Source: Mytilus edulis (lineage: Eukaryota > Mollusca > Bivalvia > Mytilida > Mytilidae). Taken from it: 64,000 nt of DNA. A model generated the notes under the pieces. It was not told where the DNA came from. It did no database searches and saw only the letters and a list, made by a program, of their open reading frames with translations. Location: the NCBI RefSeq assembly GCF_963676685.1, contig NC_092344.1, positions 45,840,830 to 45,904,829 of the forward strand, given 5' to 3'. The position numbers and the translations under genes were made by a program. Of the stretch, positions 10,746-21,419 are shown one piece after another (position 1 is the stretch's first letter; every line of letters begins with the position of its first letter).

Positions 10746-11103
10746 AGAAATAGCGGATTTAGAAACTGTTGTTGACATATACGCAAAATTAGATGTTATT
10801 ACAAGTGAAATGAAATTAATGGTTCAGAGAGCGACATTTTATTTTGTTCACCTAAATTCACAGTTGAACATGTTATCATTGGGTCATCTGTCGCCTAGTA
10901 CCATCAATCCAACATCGTTTAGGTTTCTTCTTACAGAAATACAGTCTCAATTACCAGCATACCTGAAACTTCCAAAAGATCCAATTAAAGATCTTTGGGC
11001 TTATTATCAATTTTTAACATGTACTACTTTGATCTATGAGAGGAAAATTTTTGTTGTCATTTCTGTTTCACTTTTAGACTACAATAATAAATTTGAATCA
11101 TAA
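10746..11103 (+). pseudogene. env-like protein, third fragment
   Basis: In the frame that ends at 11101-11103 the sequence is open from about 10746, upstream of its first Met at 10810. It has the segment LNMLSLGHLSPSTI followed by an LP-rich stretch and a hydrophobic run (IFVVISVSLLDY). I read this as the distal ectodomain of the same envelope-type protein, out of register with the preceding fragment. No transmembrane anchor or cytoplasmic tail follows before the stop. Confidence 0.45.
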
Positions 11104-11756
11104 AGTCCTGAAGTTAACAAGAACCCATGCAATTTCAATCTAGAATCAGAATATATTGACGTTAATCAAATATATATCAAAATGAAATAATACAATGAAC
11201 TCATCCTTTAGTACTGTATCATGTGTATTGTGCTGTAAGTAGTCCAACATATCCAATTAATCGGAGTAATCTATGCATCACAACTCTGTTAATGAAAAAA
11301 GGAAGGAAAGTATTGAATGATTGTCAGACCCTAGTTAAACAATTTGCCGTCTTTTCTTAGGCAAAATATATCTCATCCGGATCATGGTTAGAAGACTTTT
11401 TTCTCGACTTTCGTTTTGGTCATGGTGTTGTCGGTTATTGTTTTGACTTAGAATTTTGAAAAGTCCCCTGATTCAGACGTCAAAAGTATTAATCAACCCC
11501 AAACGCCAAACATTAAACAAAAACTAAAGACATAAATTCATAAAATTGTGTTGAATGGAAAAAACAACCACATCGAAATCGTGAAGTTTTGAAGTCCGTA
11601 TTGATTTCTTCAAGCGCCCATATAATAATAATAAAAACATGTATTTAAGAAATGTTAGTAAAATTACAAGGTTCAATAGAAAAAATTCCAATCTAATTGA
11701 ATTCTCTACTGAATTTTCACTTTTGAGTATCGGAAAGAGTGTCTTTCATCATCAAC
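11104..11756. other. intergenic stretch downstream of ALKBH2
   Basis: Between the env remnant and the 3' end of ALKBH2 I see no gene, tandem repeat or palindrome. No clear polyadenylation signal for the minus-strand gene is obvious by eye. Confidence 0.4.
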
Positions 11757-12078
11757 TTAGCAAGAAATGTCCCGTTTAGCTAGTTGTGTCATTTTCCTAA
11801 ACGTCATATTTATCCTAACGTTCATTAATCTTTTTCTTTGTGGTAATGAGTGATACCAAAACTTATTGGTAGGATTGTTCATCATAAGTAAACTTCCGTG
11901 TTGTAACTCTACTGAAATTGAATCAATTTTTCGTTTTGCATGTTTTCCCCTGGAGTCTGCATGTCTAAAAACAAAGTCACGTGGCTGTCCGAGTGACAGT
12001 GAGGCTATAGGATGTCCTGGTACCAAGTCCTCTTCATCGTCCCTGTGTTCTCCCATATGATCATGACCATCTTTGTAT
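11757..12078 (-). CDS. ALKBH2: ALKBH2 terminal exon 3, copy A (native stop)
   Basis: Acceptor CTCAG|ATACAAAG at 12079/12078 completes Arg136 in phase with exon 2. The exon encodes residues 137-242 and ends with the native stop at 11757-11759. It holds the catalytic residues: the iron ligands His147 and Asp149 (EHRD) and His212 (WYHSLP), and the 2-oxoglutarate-binding arginines Arg224 and Arg230 (VRINMTFRK). Spliced 1-2-3A, the protein is 242 residues, against 261 in human. This copy is farthest from exon 2; three identical copies of the exon lie between. Its last four codons (DISC, stop) lie outside the duplicated unit. Confidence 0.85.
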
Positions 12079-12448
12079 CTGAGATTCAATAAAATAAACA
12101 TATTTTAGAAATAAACTAAACTTTGTTTTGAAAATATCCTCCCGTTTAGCTAGTTGTGTCATTTTCCTAAACGTCATATTTATCCTAACGTTCATTAATC
12201 TTTTTCTTTGTGGTAATGAGTGATACCAAAACTTATTGGTAGGATTGTTCATCATAAGTAAACTTCCGTGTTGTAACTCTACTGAAATTGAATCAATTTT
12301 TCGTTTTGCATGTTTTCCCCTGGAGTCTGCATGTCTAAAAACAAAGTCACGTGGCTGTCCGAGTGACAGTGAGGCTATAGGATGTCCTGGTACCAAGTCC
12401 TCTTCATCGTCCCTGTGTTCTCCCATATGATCATGACCATCTTTGTAT
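12061..12448 (-). CDS. ALKBH2: ALKBH2 exon 3, tandem copy B
   Basis: Identical to copy A across the 370-bp unit, with its own acceptor at 12449/12448 and all catalytic residues. The duplication border falls just before the native stop. The frame therefore continues from QLAKR into the next unit's intron sequence and ends 26 residues later, inside copy A's exon in another frame. Whether it is used is unknown: it lies between other candidate terminal exons with no donor of its own. Confidence 0.6.
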
Positions 12449-12818
12449 CTGAGATTCAATAAAATAAACATATTTTAGAAATAAACTAAACTTTGTTTTG
12501 AAAATATCCTCCCGTTTAGCTAGTTGTGTCATTTTCCTAAACGTCATATTTATCCTAACGTTCATTAATCTTTTTCTTTGTGGTAATGAGTGATACCAAA
12601 ACTTATTGGTAGGATTGTTCATCATAAGTAAACTTCCGTGTTGTAACTCTACTGAAATTGAATCAATTTTTCGTTTTGCATGTTTTCCCCTGGAGTCTGC
12701 ATGTCTAAAAACAAAGTCACGTGGCTGTCCGAGTGACAGTGAGGCTATAGGATGTCCTGGTACCAAGTCCTCTTCATCGTCCCTGTGTTCTCCCATATGA
12801 TCATGACCATCTTTGTAT
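12431..12818 (-). CDS. ALKBH2: ALKBH2 exon 3, tandem copy C
   Basis: Third identical copy, acceptor at 12819/12818, same catalytic residues and the same 26-residue read-through tail. The absence of any base difference from copies A, B and D over 370 bp argues for very recent duplication, gene conversion, or an assembly artefact. Confidence 0.6.
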
Positions 12819-13188
12819 CTGAGATTCAATAAAATAAACATATTTTAGAAATAAACTAAACTTTGTTTTGAAAATATCCTCCCGTTTAGCTAGTTGTGTC
12901 ATTTTCCTAAACGTCATATTTATCCTAACGTTCATTAATCTTTTTCTTTGTGGTAATGAGTGATACCAAAACTTATTGGTAGGATTGTTCATCATAAGTA
13001 AACTTCCGTGTTGTAACTCTACTGAAATTGAATCAATTTTTCGTTTTGCATGTTTTCCCCTGGAGTCTGCATGTCTAAAAACAAAGTCACGTGGCTGTCC
13101 GAGTGACAGTGAGGCTATAGGATGTCCTGGTACCAAGTCCTCTTCATCGTCCCTGTGTTCTCCCATATGATCATGACCATCTTTGTAT
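12801..13188 (-). CDS. ALKBH2: ALKBH2 exon 3, tandem copy D (nearest to exon 2)
   Basis: The first exon 3 that a transcript meets after exon 2; acceptor at 13189/13188, 480 bp from the exon 2 donor. If the nearest acceptor is used, the product is 264 residues. It has an intact dioxygenase domain, but the last four residues (DISC) are replaced by a 26-residue hydrophobic/basic tail that includes FLKYVYFIESQ. This is a predicted isoform, not a known one. Confidence 0.65.
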
Positions 13189-13668
13189 CTGAGATTCAAT
13201 AAAATAAACATATTTTAGAAATAAACTAAACTTTGTTTTGAAAATATCCTAAATAATATTACTAAATTTGACTGACTCAATCAAGAAAGTCGACCATAGG
13301 TTGATCTCTTAATCAAGTATTTTTCTGTTCAGATCTGTCTGATGTCCGGAAACATTTATTTGAATTTGATTATTTCAGAAACGTGTCATGCGATTAAAAT
13401 ACGTATCATGTATCTATTTGAATCTTTTAACACTTGTTTAATTGGTATCGGATTTATATTTATTCATCGATTAAGCCAAAAGCTCGCTTGTTTTATTTCC
13501 CATTTTTATGCCCCGCTTACGAAGGTTACTGTATACTTTCCCGTTTGTATTTTTATTTTTTTATTCGACGATAATTTATAGTGCCGTTTTTTGATAGTGC
13601 GGGGCGGAACGGCATGCAGTACGCTTTGGCACTTTGCTAAACTTAAGAGCAATGTGAGGAATATGTAC

Positions 13669-13811
13669 CTGTTGATGAGAACGAAGTTGAATTCATGTTT
13701 TGTTACTTCACTTATTTTATCTCGGATATCTTTTAGAAATGGTATCCATGGTCGTGCAGGAACAATTGTGCTGGAAAACTTGTACGATAAACCAGCATCT
13801 CCATAAGCAAC
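13669..13811 (-). CDS. ALKBH2: ALKBH2 exon 2
   Basis: This 143-nt exon has acceptor TTTAAG|GTT and donor AACAG|GTACAT (phase 2) and encodes residues 89-136. It contains AYGDAGLSYKFS, RPWIPFL and FNFVLINR, the core leading into the double-stranded beta-helix of the AlkB family. It has no in-frame start, so it is found only by comparison with the family. The last codon (Arg136) is split with exon 3. Intron 1 (13812-16299, 2488 bp) holds a 1.2-kb dispersed repeat; intron 2 (13189-13668) is 480 bp to the nearest exon 3 copy. Confidence 0.9.
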
Positions 13812-14140
13812 CTTAAATTATATAAAACAAAAACAAAACAACAAAAAACATATCAAAAATTTAAATACAGATTTTTTCGATCGTGAAAGATTTTTTTTCT
13901 AATTAAAGTGAAGAAAAGAAAGGAAAATACAAATAGGGCATATAAAACATAAGTACAATGAAAAAAACCCAGCCAACATCATGGAGAAAAAGACAAATCA
14001 AATCGAAAGAAATAATGCTGCAGTTTTCAAATCATTACACAGAAAACAAAAACTTTAGAGCAACAGGAACCCAACAAAATCGTGGATGAATCATCAGTTC
14101 TGTCAACAACAAAGGCATGGGATATCTGAATTTATGCCTC

Positions 14141-14400
14141 GTTCACACGTACGTTTAATTCGAATCGAATGCGAATCGAATTCGCTAATCACGTTCACAC
14201 ACTCTCTTTTTTTTTTAATTCAAATTGATTCGAATTAGCTAATTCGAATTATCCAATTCGCATTAGCAATTATACGCTTTTGTTAATACGAATTAAAAGT
14301 TAACGTCATTTGGACAGTTAAGCGAATTTGACACGCATTGTAATTCGAATTAGAACTGACGTTAGGATGTTAAACGTTTCGAAATTTCGAATTTCTTAAA
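14141..14400. repeat. AATTCGAATT-rich segment, partial inverted-repeat element
   Basis: Begins TGCCTCGTTCACACGTACG and is packed with AATTCGAATT-type palindromes to about 14365. The opening resembles the terminus of the element at 28909-29860 (GCCTCGGTCACACC). No matching opposite terminus is visible, so it is probably a degraded relative inside ALKBH2 intron 1. Confidence 0.5.
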
Positions 14401-14900
14401 AACAACATACCTCTTTATAAATACCAATGTATAAAGAAACATCACCCTTTTTCTAAAATGTTGGGTCTTCTTTGCAAGATGACAAATCGTAATAATATGG
14501 AACACATAACTTTTTCAGAATATTTTTTTCCATTTTCAGATTTTAAAGGTTAAAATTTACACGTTTTCCATAATGGACCTTTTATGCACTATATATACAG
14601 GATTAAAATGTAATAATAATTTTCCGTTGTATAAAATTGAATAGAAGTTTGTGAGTTTGTATTTTGACTGATAGTGGACTAATTTTGGAAGTTTCTGAAC
14701 TGACTAGAAAGGGGTCACAGCTTGCAAAAGGCTATAGTGGCCTTCAATATGAGACGTTTCGTTTCTTTATGCGTTCAGTATATATACAGTCACATTCGTT
14801 CAAGTGAAATTAAGACAGTAATGCATTGAACATATTGTGTGATTTTTTTTTTATCTTATATGCACCGTTTTATTTTACAGGATAGAGAACAATAAAAACT

Positions 14901-16125
14901 AGAGGCTCTCAAGAGCCTGTGTCGCTCACCTGTTACTGTATTTACTGATGTCGGCCATCTTGGGTGGTAGGCGGGGTCATTGGACACTTTTTTTTTAAAT
15001 AGATACCCTAGTAATGATTGTGGCCAAGTTTGGTTAAATTTTAAAATAGAAAAGAAGATTTTTGTACAAGTTACAAAAATGACAAAAGTTGTTCAATATT
15101 GACTATAAAGGACAATAACTCCTTAAGGGGTCCTCTAATAATTTTGATCATGTTGACTTATTTGTAGATCTTACTTTGCTGAACATTATTGCTGTTTACA
15201 GTTTATCTCTATCTATAATAGTATTCAAGATAATAACCAAAAACTGCAAAATTTCCTAAAAATTACCAATTTTAGGGCAGCAACCCAACAACGGGTTGTC
15301 AGATTCATTTGAAATTTTGAGAGGGGATAGATCTTATTTTGATGGACATTTAAATTTTGAAAGATTTGCCCTAAATGTCTTAGTTTCAAAGATATAAAGC
15401 AAAAACTGCATTTTACCACTATGTTCTAATTTTTTTTTGTAGGCGGGGTCATCGGACACATTTTTTAAACTATATATATACCACAATGATAATTGTGGCC
15501 AAATTTGGTTAAATTTGGCCCAGTAGTTTCAGAGAAGAAGATTTTTGTACAAGTTACAAAAAATGACGAAAAGTTGTTAAAAATTGACTATAAAGGACAA
15601 TAACTCCTTAAGGGGTTGACTGACAATTTTGGTCATGTTGACTTATTTGTAGGTCTTACTTTGCTGAACATTATTGCTGTTTACAGTTTATCTCTATCTA
15701 TAATAGTATTCAAGATAATAACCAAAAACTGCAAAATTTCCGTAAACATGGTAAAATAACCAATGCAGGGGCAGCAACCCAACAATAAGTTGTCCGATTA
15801 GTCTGAAAATTTCAGGGCAGATAGATCTTGACCTGATCATGCTGATCAACAATTTTACCCCCATGTCAGATTTGATCTAAATGCTTTGGTTTCAAAGATA
15901 TAAGCCAAAATATACATTTTACCCCTGTGTTCTATTTTTAGCCATGGCGGCCATCTTGATTGGATGGCCAGGTCATCGGACACATTTTTTAAACTAGATA
16001 CCCCAAGGATGATTTGGCCCAGTAGTTTCAGAGGAGAAGATTTTTGTAAAAGTTTACGGACGACGGACGACGGACGCCAAGTGAGGAGAAAAGCTCACTT
16101 GACCTTTCAGGTCAGGTAAGCTAAA
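14901..16125 (+). repeat. 1.2-kb dispersed bivalve repeat, family D
   Basis: Starts AGAGGCTCTCAAGAGCCTGT and ends near CAGGTCAGGTAAGCT, with GACGACGGACGACGGACGCC shortly before the end. It holds an internal partial duplication: the block from TTGACTTATTTGTAG to ACTGCAAAATTTCC occurs at about 15147-15260 and 15640-15740. Only the tail of this family recurs at 18080-18305, 26800-26985, 42535-42690 plus 45302-45350, and 62200-62372. Confidence 0.7.
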
Positions 16126-16299
16126 AAAAGAGAAACAAAATAGGCCTATCTAGAATCAATACACATAAAGGTATATAGTGGAAACAAATTCTGAGACGAG
16201 TGCCTGTGAATCAACACTAAAGAATTATACCAGTAAACTACTACTTGAACAATGAGTGAAGAAATTATTATTGAATTATCTCCCATATCAGTGACATAC

Positions 16300-16563
16300 C
16301 TGTTTTCGCGGAATATCATGCCATTTACCAAACACTTTCACCTTTGCTAACTGGCCTGTGTTGTATTCTAATAGTTCAGCACATTTGATTAGAAGTTCAT
16401 CTGCCTCTTTCTTGCTATACAATATAATATAATCACAATCCAAATTCTCACCAGAAAGCTTTCGCCACTTCAATTTGTTTAGTTTCGCGAGTTTGTTTTT
16501 ATCTTCGCTTTCTCTTTCACTTTCGTCCCTCTTACGTTTTGTCCGCAGAACGAATGCATCCAT
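16300..16563 (-). CDS. ALKBH2: ALKBH2 exon 1 (DNA oxidative demethylase)
   Basis: ALKBH2 is a nuclear Fe(II)/2-oxoglutarate dioxygenase that removes 1-methyladenine and 3-methylcytosine from double-stranded DNA. This exon encodes residues 1-88 in phase 0: a basic, charged N-terminus (KRKRDESERESEDKNK) followed by WRKLSGENLDCDY, EADELL and VFGKWHDIPRKQ, the conserved start of the catalytic domain. Residues 3-7 (AFVLR) resemble the PCNA-binding APIM motif of the vertebrate protein, but lack its first basic residue. The donor is CAG|GTATGTC at 16300/16299. The ATG at 16561-16563 is chosen because the protein then begins MDAF, matching the family's MD-F start. The 5' end lies about 220 bases from the boundary of the kinase segmental repeats. 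The antisense frame here (16475-16687) is a shadow. Confidence 0.9.
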
Positions 16564-16784
16564 AAATATAAAGTTGGGAATTTATGAACAATATTTAAAC
16601 GATAAAAACACCTTACATAACTGTCATAAGCTACAAAAGCATGTAAAGGTGGAAATCGAAAGTAGAAACACGGTTGTTTCCCTTTAAATGTTTTCTTAGC
16701 GCGAAAATTTGATCTTGAAAGTATAGGTCTCGAAGGTATCTAGCCTTTTAAGTCTAGATTTTTTTCGCACCAATTTAAAAGTCT

Positions 16785-18487
16785 TCACTGTGGTATTTAT
16801 GGAACACCACAGCTGTCTTATGTAACACTCTAATGTTACGTTATGTTGTTTTATTATTAGTATTACTTGATAAAGTAAGAAGTACAGTACACGGTCTTCA
16901 GTTCTAATTATTGACTTTTAAGAACTTGGATGTTTGCTTGTATTTTTTCGAAATTTTTGTCAGATTTTCGGAATTCCCTGGTTTTATCTATTTGAATGCC
17001 TTAAAAATTTTGCCCATTGACCCCCATTTTTCTTTTTATAAATATTTTACGTGTATAATTATACGCCATATGTAAAAGTCTTATACAATCCTTATTATTT
17101 TTCAATAGTCTTTGAGCACTCAAACTTGTGAATGATAAAGCAAGAGAAATCAAGAGAGAACATTTTCTTGCCAAAATTTCAATGGCTTATATCTCGAAAA
17201 CAAGTACATTTACCTATATTTTTTTTGCTCTGTTTGGTTCCTTTGAAAATCCCCAATCAATATATACAAGTGTTATGAAAAGCTTGTTTATTTTGAAACT
17301 GAGTAGCGTACCTCTTTAATATAAGACTCCAAATTATTAAGCAAATTGTTTCTCAATTTCCTATTCAAAAATTCACCAATACTGTATATTAAATAAAATG
17401 TTGAACAAACCTTTAAAAGGTAGATTTTACATCAACATTTAGATGACACAAATATATACGACTCATATATATTCGCATTTCACTATAATTTAATTTTGGA
17501 TGCAACGCGTCTTGTGATTGACTGACGTTGTTTTGTTTATCAGCCCATATACATAATTTAGTCATGTGACCGTGACGTCAACAACGTTTTTTCATGGTTT
17601 ACTCCGGTTTAAAATGGAATTTAGAATTAAATTATAAGAAATAACTGTAATATTTTTTCTGTCTTTTCGAAATAACATAAATAAAATGTGGTGCACACTG
17701 TTAAATAACCCGCTACGGGGGTTATTCAGTGTGTACCACATTTTTTATGTTATTTCGAATAGACTCAGTGTGCACCACATTTTTTATGTTATTTCGAATA
17801 GACAGAATAAAATATTACAGTCATTCCTTTAATAATTTTGTTTATTATTACTTTATATTTGGTTATTTACTGCACAGCTATAACAGAGTTTTTATGGACG
17901 TATTGCATTGCATATCCAAGGAATAACTGTATATTGAAAAGTTTGCAGCACATTTATTAATGATAATGATAAATGCTATTTGTAAATGAAAATTTCTCTT
18001 ATTTCGTTTTTACATAGATTAGACCGTTGATTTTCCTTTTGGAAAATAAAAAGTTACAGTTTTAATACAGAATAAGGATCAAACATAATGGGTGCCCCTG
18101 TCATATTTTATCTATGAATGGCCGTTTTAAAGCAACCAAATGATGATTGTAGCCAAGTTTAATTCCAATGTGACCAGTAGTTTCAGAGGAGAAGAATTTT
18201 TTTAAAAAGGGAACGAACGACATACGACGACAACGACGACGACAGACGACGGACACCAATTGAACAGAATTGCTCATGTGACCCTTTGTGTCAGGTGAGC
18301 TAAACAAAAAATAAATATATATTTTTTGACATTGACCTTAAATACTTTGTTTTTAAATGTTCATGTTTTGATCTTTGACAATGGTGAATCTTATGCATTA
18401 TCTTGTGAAAAAAACGGTTTCTATTTTTCCACAAATATTGAACTATTCAGCGTTGCAAATTAATGTGATTATTTTTTATTTATATAT
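16785..18487. repeat. segmental unit 1, 3' flank of kinase copy 1
   Basis: The order CACAGCTGTCTTATGTA..., GGACGTATTG..., TTAGACCGTTGATTTTCC..., family D tail, then TTGACCTTAAATACTTTG matches 41890-42690 plus 45302-45540 and 52570-53107 plus 62104-62560. This marks the duplicated unit. Homology to the later units starts near 16785, only about 220 bases upstream of the ALKBH2 start codon. Confidence 0.75.
17641..17826. repeat. foldback element with ~60-bp arms
   Basis: The arm at 17641-17700 (through GAAATAACATAAATAAAATG and GTGCACACTG) is the inverse of 17766-17826. An extra copy of the right arm lies at 17725-17764, next to a GGGGGTTATT/AATAACCCGC inner stem. Present only in unit 1. Confidence 0.65.
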
Positions 18488-19496
18488 GTAGGATTCAAAT
18501 CTATGGTAAATATGACGCCATGTCATCCCAAATATATGGCAGATTTTTTTTATACCTTTATCTATGGCAAGTTTTGTAATGTCCTAATCTATTGCGTATT
18601 TTTGTTGTTTCCAAATCTATTGCAAATGTAGAACAAGGTAGATATACAATGAATGACTTGTCTTAGATAAGTTGAAATGTACGGCAACGGGAGCATGTCT
18701 ATAAACATTTGTGAAATAAAAATTCTACAATGGACAACCAAATTGTGATTTCAATCATATGAAGTGTAGAAGTGATATACCGTAATACAGAAATCCGGAT
18801 TAAAATGACCTTTCCCGTAAAAAAGCATTTCTTAATACCTGTGCATGGTACCTGTTTAATCAATTTATTAAAACAACTAGAAAAATGGGAGTCCATTAAC
18901 AAACAAGAAAGCAGTTATTTATAAAAAAAAAAATAAACAGTTTGACTTTTCACATAATATTTATTTTAGCGTTAATCAATCTTTTTTAACGGGTGACGAT
19001 TTCATTCAAGGTAGTATCCTGTAATTTCATTTTCTCACTTTGAATACTTTGCCAGTCGTAGAATCTAAAATATTTACTACAAATCCTTTCCAAAAATATC
19101 CACTACAATAAACATCGCGGGATTCAGAAGGTACATCACATAACTATTGTCCCTCCTATGGATAAAAGATCACATCTTCCTTAAAAACATCAGCAAATTG
19201 TTCCAGAGGGAAAACGGAAATGATTTTCTGAGTATTGTAAACACGGGACTTCAGGAATGTTCAAGAGAGCCAACAACTTTGCCGAAATCGGCGACGACTT
19301 ACATGGCGTTATTATTACTGTGACGTTATATTCTACTCTTTTTCCCGGAAAATTAGGTATTTCCTAAACCTGCCATAGATTTGGAGAAAACAAAAATCTG
19401 CCATAGATTTGATTTGTTTGACGTTTGTGACATCATATTTAACATAGATTAGGAATCTGCCATAGATTTGGAACCCGCCATAGATTTGAGTCCTAC
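18488..19496. mobile_element. 1.0-kb non-autonomous inverted-repeat element
   Basis: Terminal inverted repeats GTAGGA(T/C)TCAAATCTATGG lie at 18488-18506 and 19478-19496. The ends hold inverted clusters of ATCTATGGCA/TGCCATAGAT-type motifs (18540-18625 and 19370-19480). Units 2 and 3 lack it: the flanks are continuous there (45520-45540, 62545-62570). No transposase is visible; the target duplication is obscured by TA-rich flanks. Confidence 0.7.
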
Positions 19497-19583
19497 AAAT
19501 ATAATATGAATATACAATAAATTGATTATCGTTTTCGGAGGTTACAAACGTAACAATAAGGAAACATAGGCTATATATAGTTT

Positions 19584-19652
19584 ACTGATGAGTCTTTTGT
19601 AGACGAAACGCGCGTCTGGCGTATATACAAAATTTAGTCCTGGTATCTATGA
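19584..19652 (+). ncRNA. hammerhead-ribozyme-like motif (type I)
   Basis: The core CTGATGA (19585-19591) is followed by a 4-bp stem II (GTCT/AGAC, 19592-19604) and GAA (19605-19607). A 4-bp stem III (ACGC at 19608-19611 with GCGT at 19619-19622) and a cleavage-site A at 19623 follow. These fit every conserved position of the hammerhead core. Stem I would pair bases just before 19585 with those after 19623, but only weakly. The 69-bp segment is an insertion: units 2 and 3 lack it (45640-45660, 62660-62680). Related sequences are abundant in bivalves. Activity is not shown. Confidence 0.6.
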
Positions 19653-19677
19653 TTACGGAATTCAACAGTCTCTTCTC

Positions 19678-20400
19678 CTATGTCTTCAAATTTGTATAAG
19701 CGAGTGTTATGTTCCTAATTTCTTTTTCTAAACCTTCAACACCAATATCAGTCTTGTTCAATTGTGTCAATAACCTGGATAACGAATATCTCAATGCATC
19801 TGGGAAAAAAATCGGATTTAACAAAACCTGGAAGAAGATATTGTTTATTTTTGTAGATTATATTTTACATTTGTACCTCTACAAACCCCTACATCACACG
19901 TGACTGTTTGACACTTGGTATACCGCATTTCAATTTCAGTTAATTCTTGACAACTTATGTTGAAAGGACACGGCTTGAAATTTTTATATGAGGTAGACAA
20001 TGTCAAAGAGCATGTTGGTTCAACATTGTTCATCTGATCCAAATCTATCAGTTTTTTACCATTCATCATTTTAAAATGTTCGGGCTTGATGTCGAAATCT
20101 GCCAAAGATCCTAGAGGTGAATAATGCAGGTAGGACAACAAACTAGCAAGGTCAGCAGCATGATCCGCCTCTCTGCAATTGTAAGATTCAATGCATTTAG
20201 GGTAAGACCCATACCATATTCGTAAACAACAGAGACATCTCCAAAATAGGAAGATTGTTCGTAACCGGCTTCACCTTTAGTATGTCGAAAGCAGTATCCT
20301 AACACTTAAACGAGCGCGGGATGGTCCAATTGATCACTCATCAGTAGATTTTTCAAAAACATGTTCAATCTAAAGTCTTGATCTCCTGATCCTGGTTTAG
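19678..20400 (-). pseudogene. PKDCC-like kinase copy 1, 3' (C-terminal) half
   Basis: Nearly identical to the corresponding part of the intact copies at 45680-46777 and 62700-63800, ending at an equivalent stop (19678-19680). It is separated from its N-terminal half (34878-35250) by a 14,477-bp insertion. It also has a 1-bp deletion near 20163 that shifts frame in the helix before SPLGSLADFDIKP, and a 3-bp deletion near 20053. It cannot encode the protein. Confidence 0.9.
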
Positions 20401-20432
20401 TATGGTGTACCATTTGGTTCAAAAGGTATTTT

Positions 20433-20640
20433 TGTCGGTTAACCGCTATTTATATACCGGTTAACCGCTATTTTTATCGGTTAATCGCTATTTTTATCGA
20501 TTAACCGCTATTTATATGTCGGTTAACCGCTAATTTTATCGGTTAACCGCTATTTATACCGATTAATCGCTATTAATATGTCGGTTAACCGCTATTTTTA
20601 TCGGTTAACCGCTATTTTATCGGTTAACCGCTATTTATTA
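20433..20640. repeat. left subterminal array of GGTTAACC motif
   Basis: Ten spaced copies of CGGTTAACCG (some with A for G or T for C at the edges), each followed by CTATTTTTAT-like spacer, period about 17-24 bp. The motif is itself palindromic, so each copy reads the same on both strands, while the spacer gives orientation. Confidence 0.9.
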
Positions 20641-21410
20641 GTGTTAATAACTTCTAATTTATCGTCTATGCACAAAACAAATAATTATTAAAAATAAGTA
20701 AGTGATTGATGGAGGAGGTTTATCCCTTAACTTGTTAACACAGTAATTTTAATTGCTTACTCCTCCCATTTTGGTCAATTAAAATTACTTGAAGAACGCC
20801 CACATGTTCCGAGCGTTGATCATGAGCACGTGGCAATATTATAGCACATTACACTATATCGCACGTCAGTAATCTTTATTTTATTTATAACAAAACGGAT
20901 TGTTTTGCATGAATTAATCACCAAAAAATGGATTCATTTACTTATCAGCTTCCCCTCTTCTCCCACCCTACCTCCTTTTTATATTTACGCCGATCAACAT
21001 AACCACACGGTAGAAAATACTAGACTTCTTTGTTACTTAATTAAATTCTCATCAATAAAATGACCTTTAGCTGTCATATATCACCATTTCAAAACCAAAT
21101 TCAACTAAATTGTTGAATTAAACAGCTTTGCATAAAGTTTAACCTATAGAAACCATATATATCCCGAATTTTTCGTGTATAATTTGTTATGCCAATTCAT
21201 AGACAATGTTTAAATCTTTAAGAGACAGATGCCGAATCACTATAACGACCGAAAAAAAAATCCCTAGGACAGTGTGAAAACCTTAACACATTAGCACATT
21301 TACCCTAAAGTTTTAATGCAAATTAATTGACTAAATTTGTGGCTAAATTATATCATCTTATTATTATTTTGCATTAATTTTTTATCCCTCATTTTTTTGC
21401 CAAGCAACAT
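20641..21410. other. interior of the 14.5-kb element, no gene seen
   Basis: AT-rich sequence without a recognisable coding frame, tandem repeat or palindrome. Confidence 0.4.
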
Positions 21411-21419
21411 CAAAAGAGC

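Larger units (their letters stand above)
11771..13250. repeat. four identical 370-bp tandem units carrying ALKBH2 exon 3
   Basis: Units start at 11771, 12141, 12511 and 12881. Each contains nearly the whole exon 3 plus about 60 bp of upstream intron with the acceptor. I found no difference between units. The unit length is 1 modulo 3, so unspliced read-through shifts frame. Confidence 0.95.

Noticed and set aside
11866-13170. Four plus-strand 64-codon frames inside the 370-bp repeats
   Set aside because: They are antisense to ALKBH2 exon 3, whose splice sites and catalytic residues are clear.
16475-16687. Plus-strand 70-codon frame rich in Ser/Leu
   Set aside because: Antisense to ALKBH2 exon 1.
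20433-20640. Regularly spaced ~20-bp repeats resembling a CRISPR array
   Set aside because: The repeat is a 10-bp palindrome with near-constant short AT spacers, it recurs inverted at the other end of a transposon, and the window is eukaryotic.
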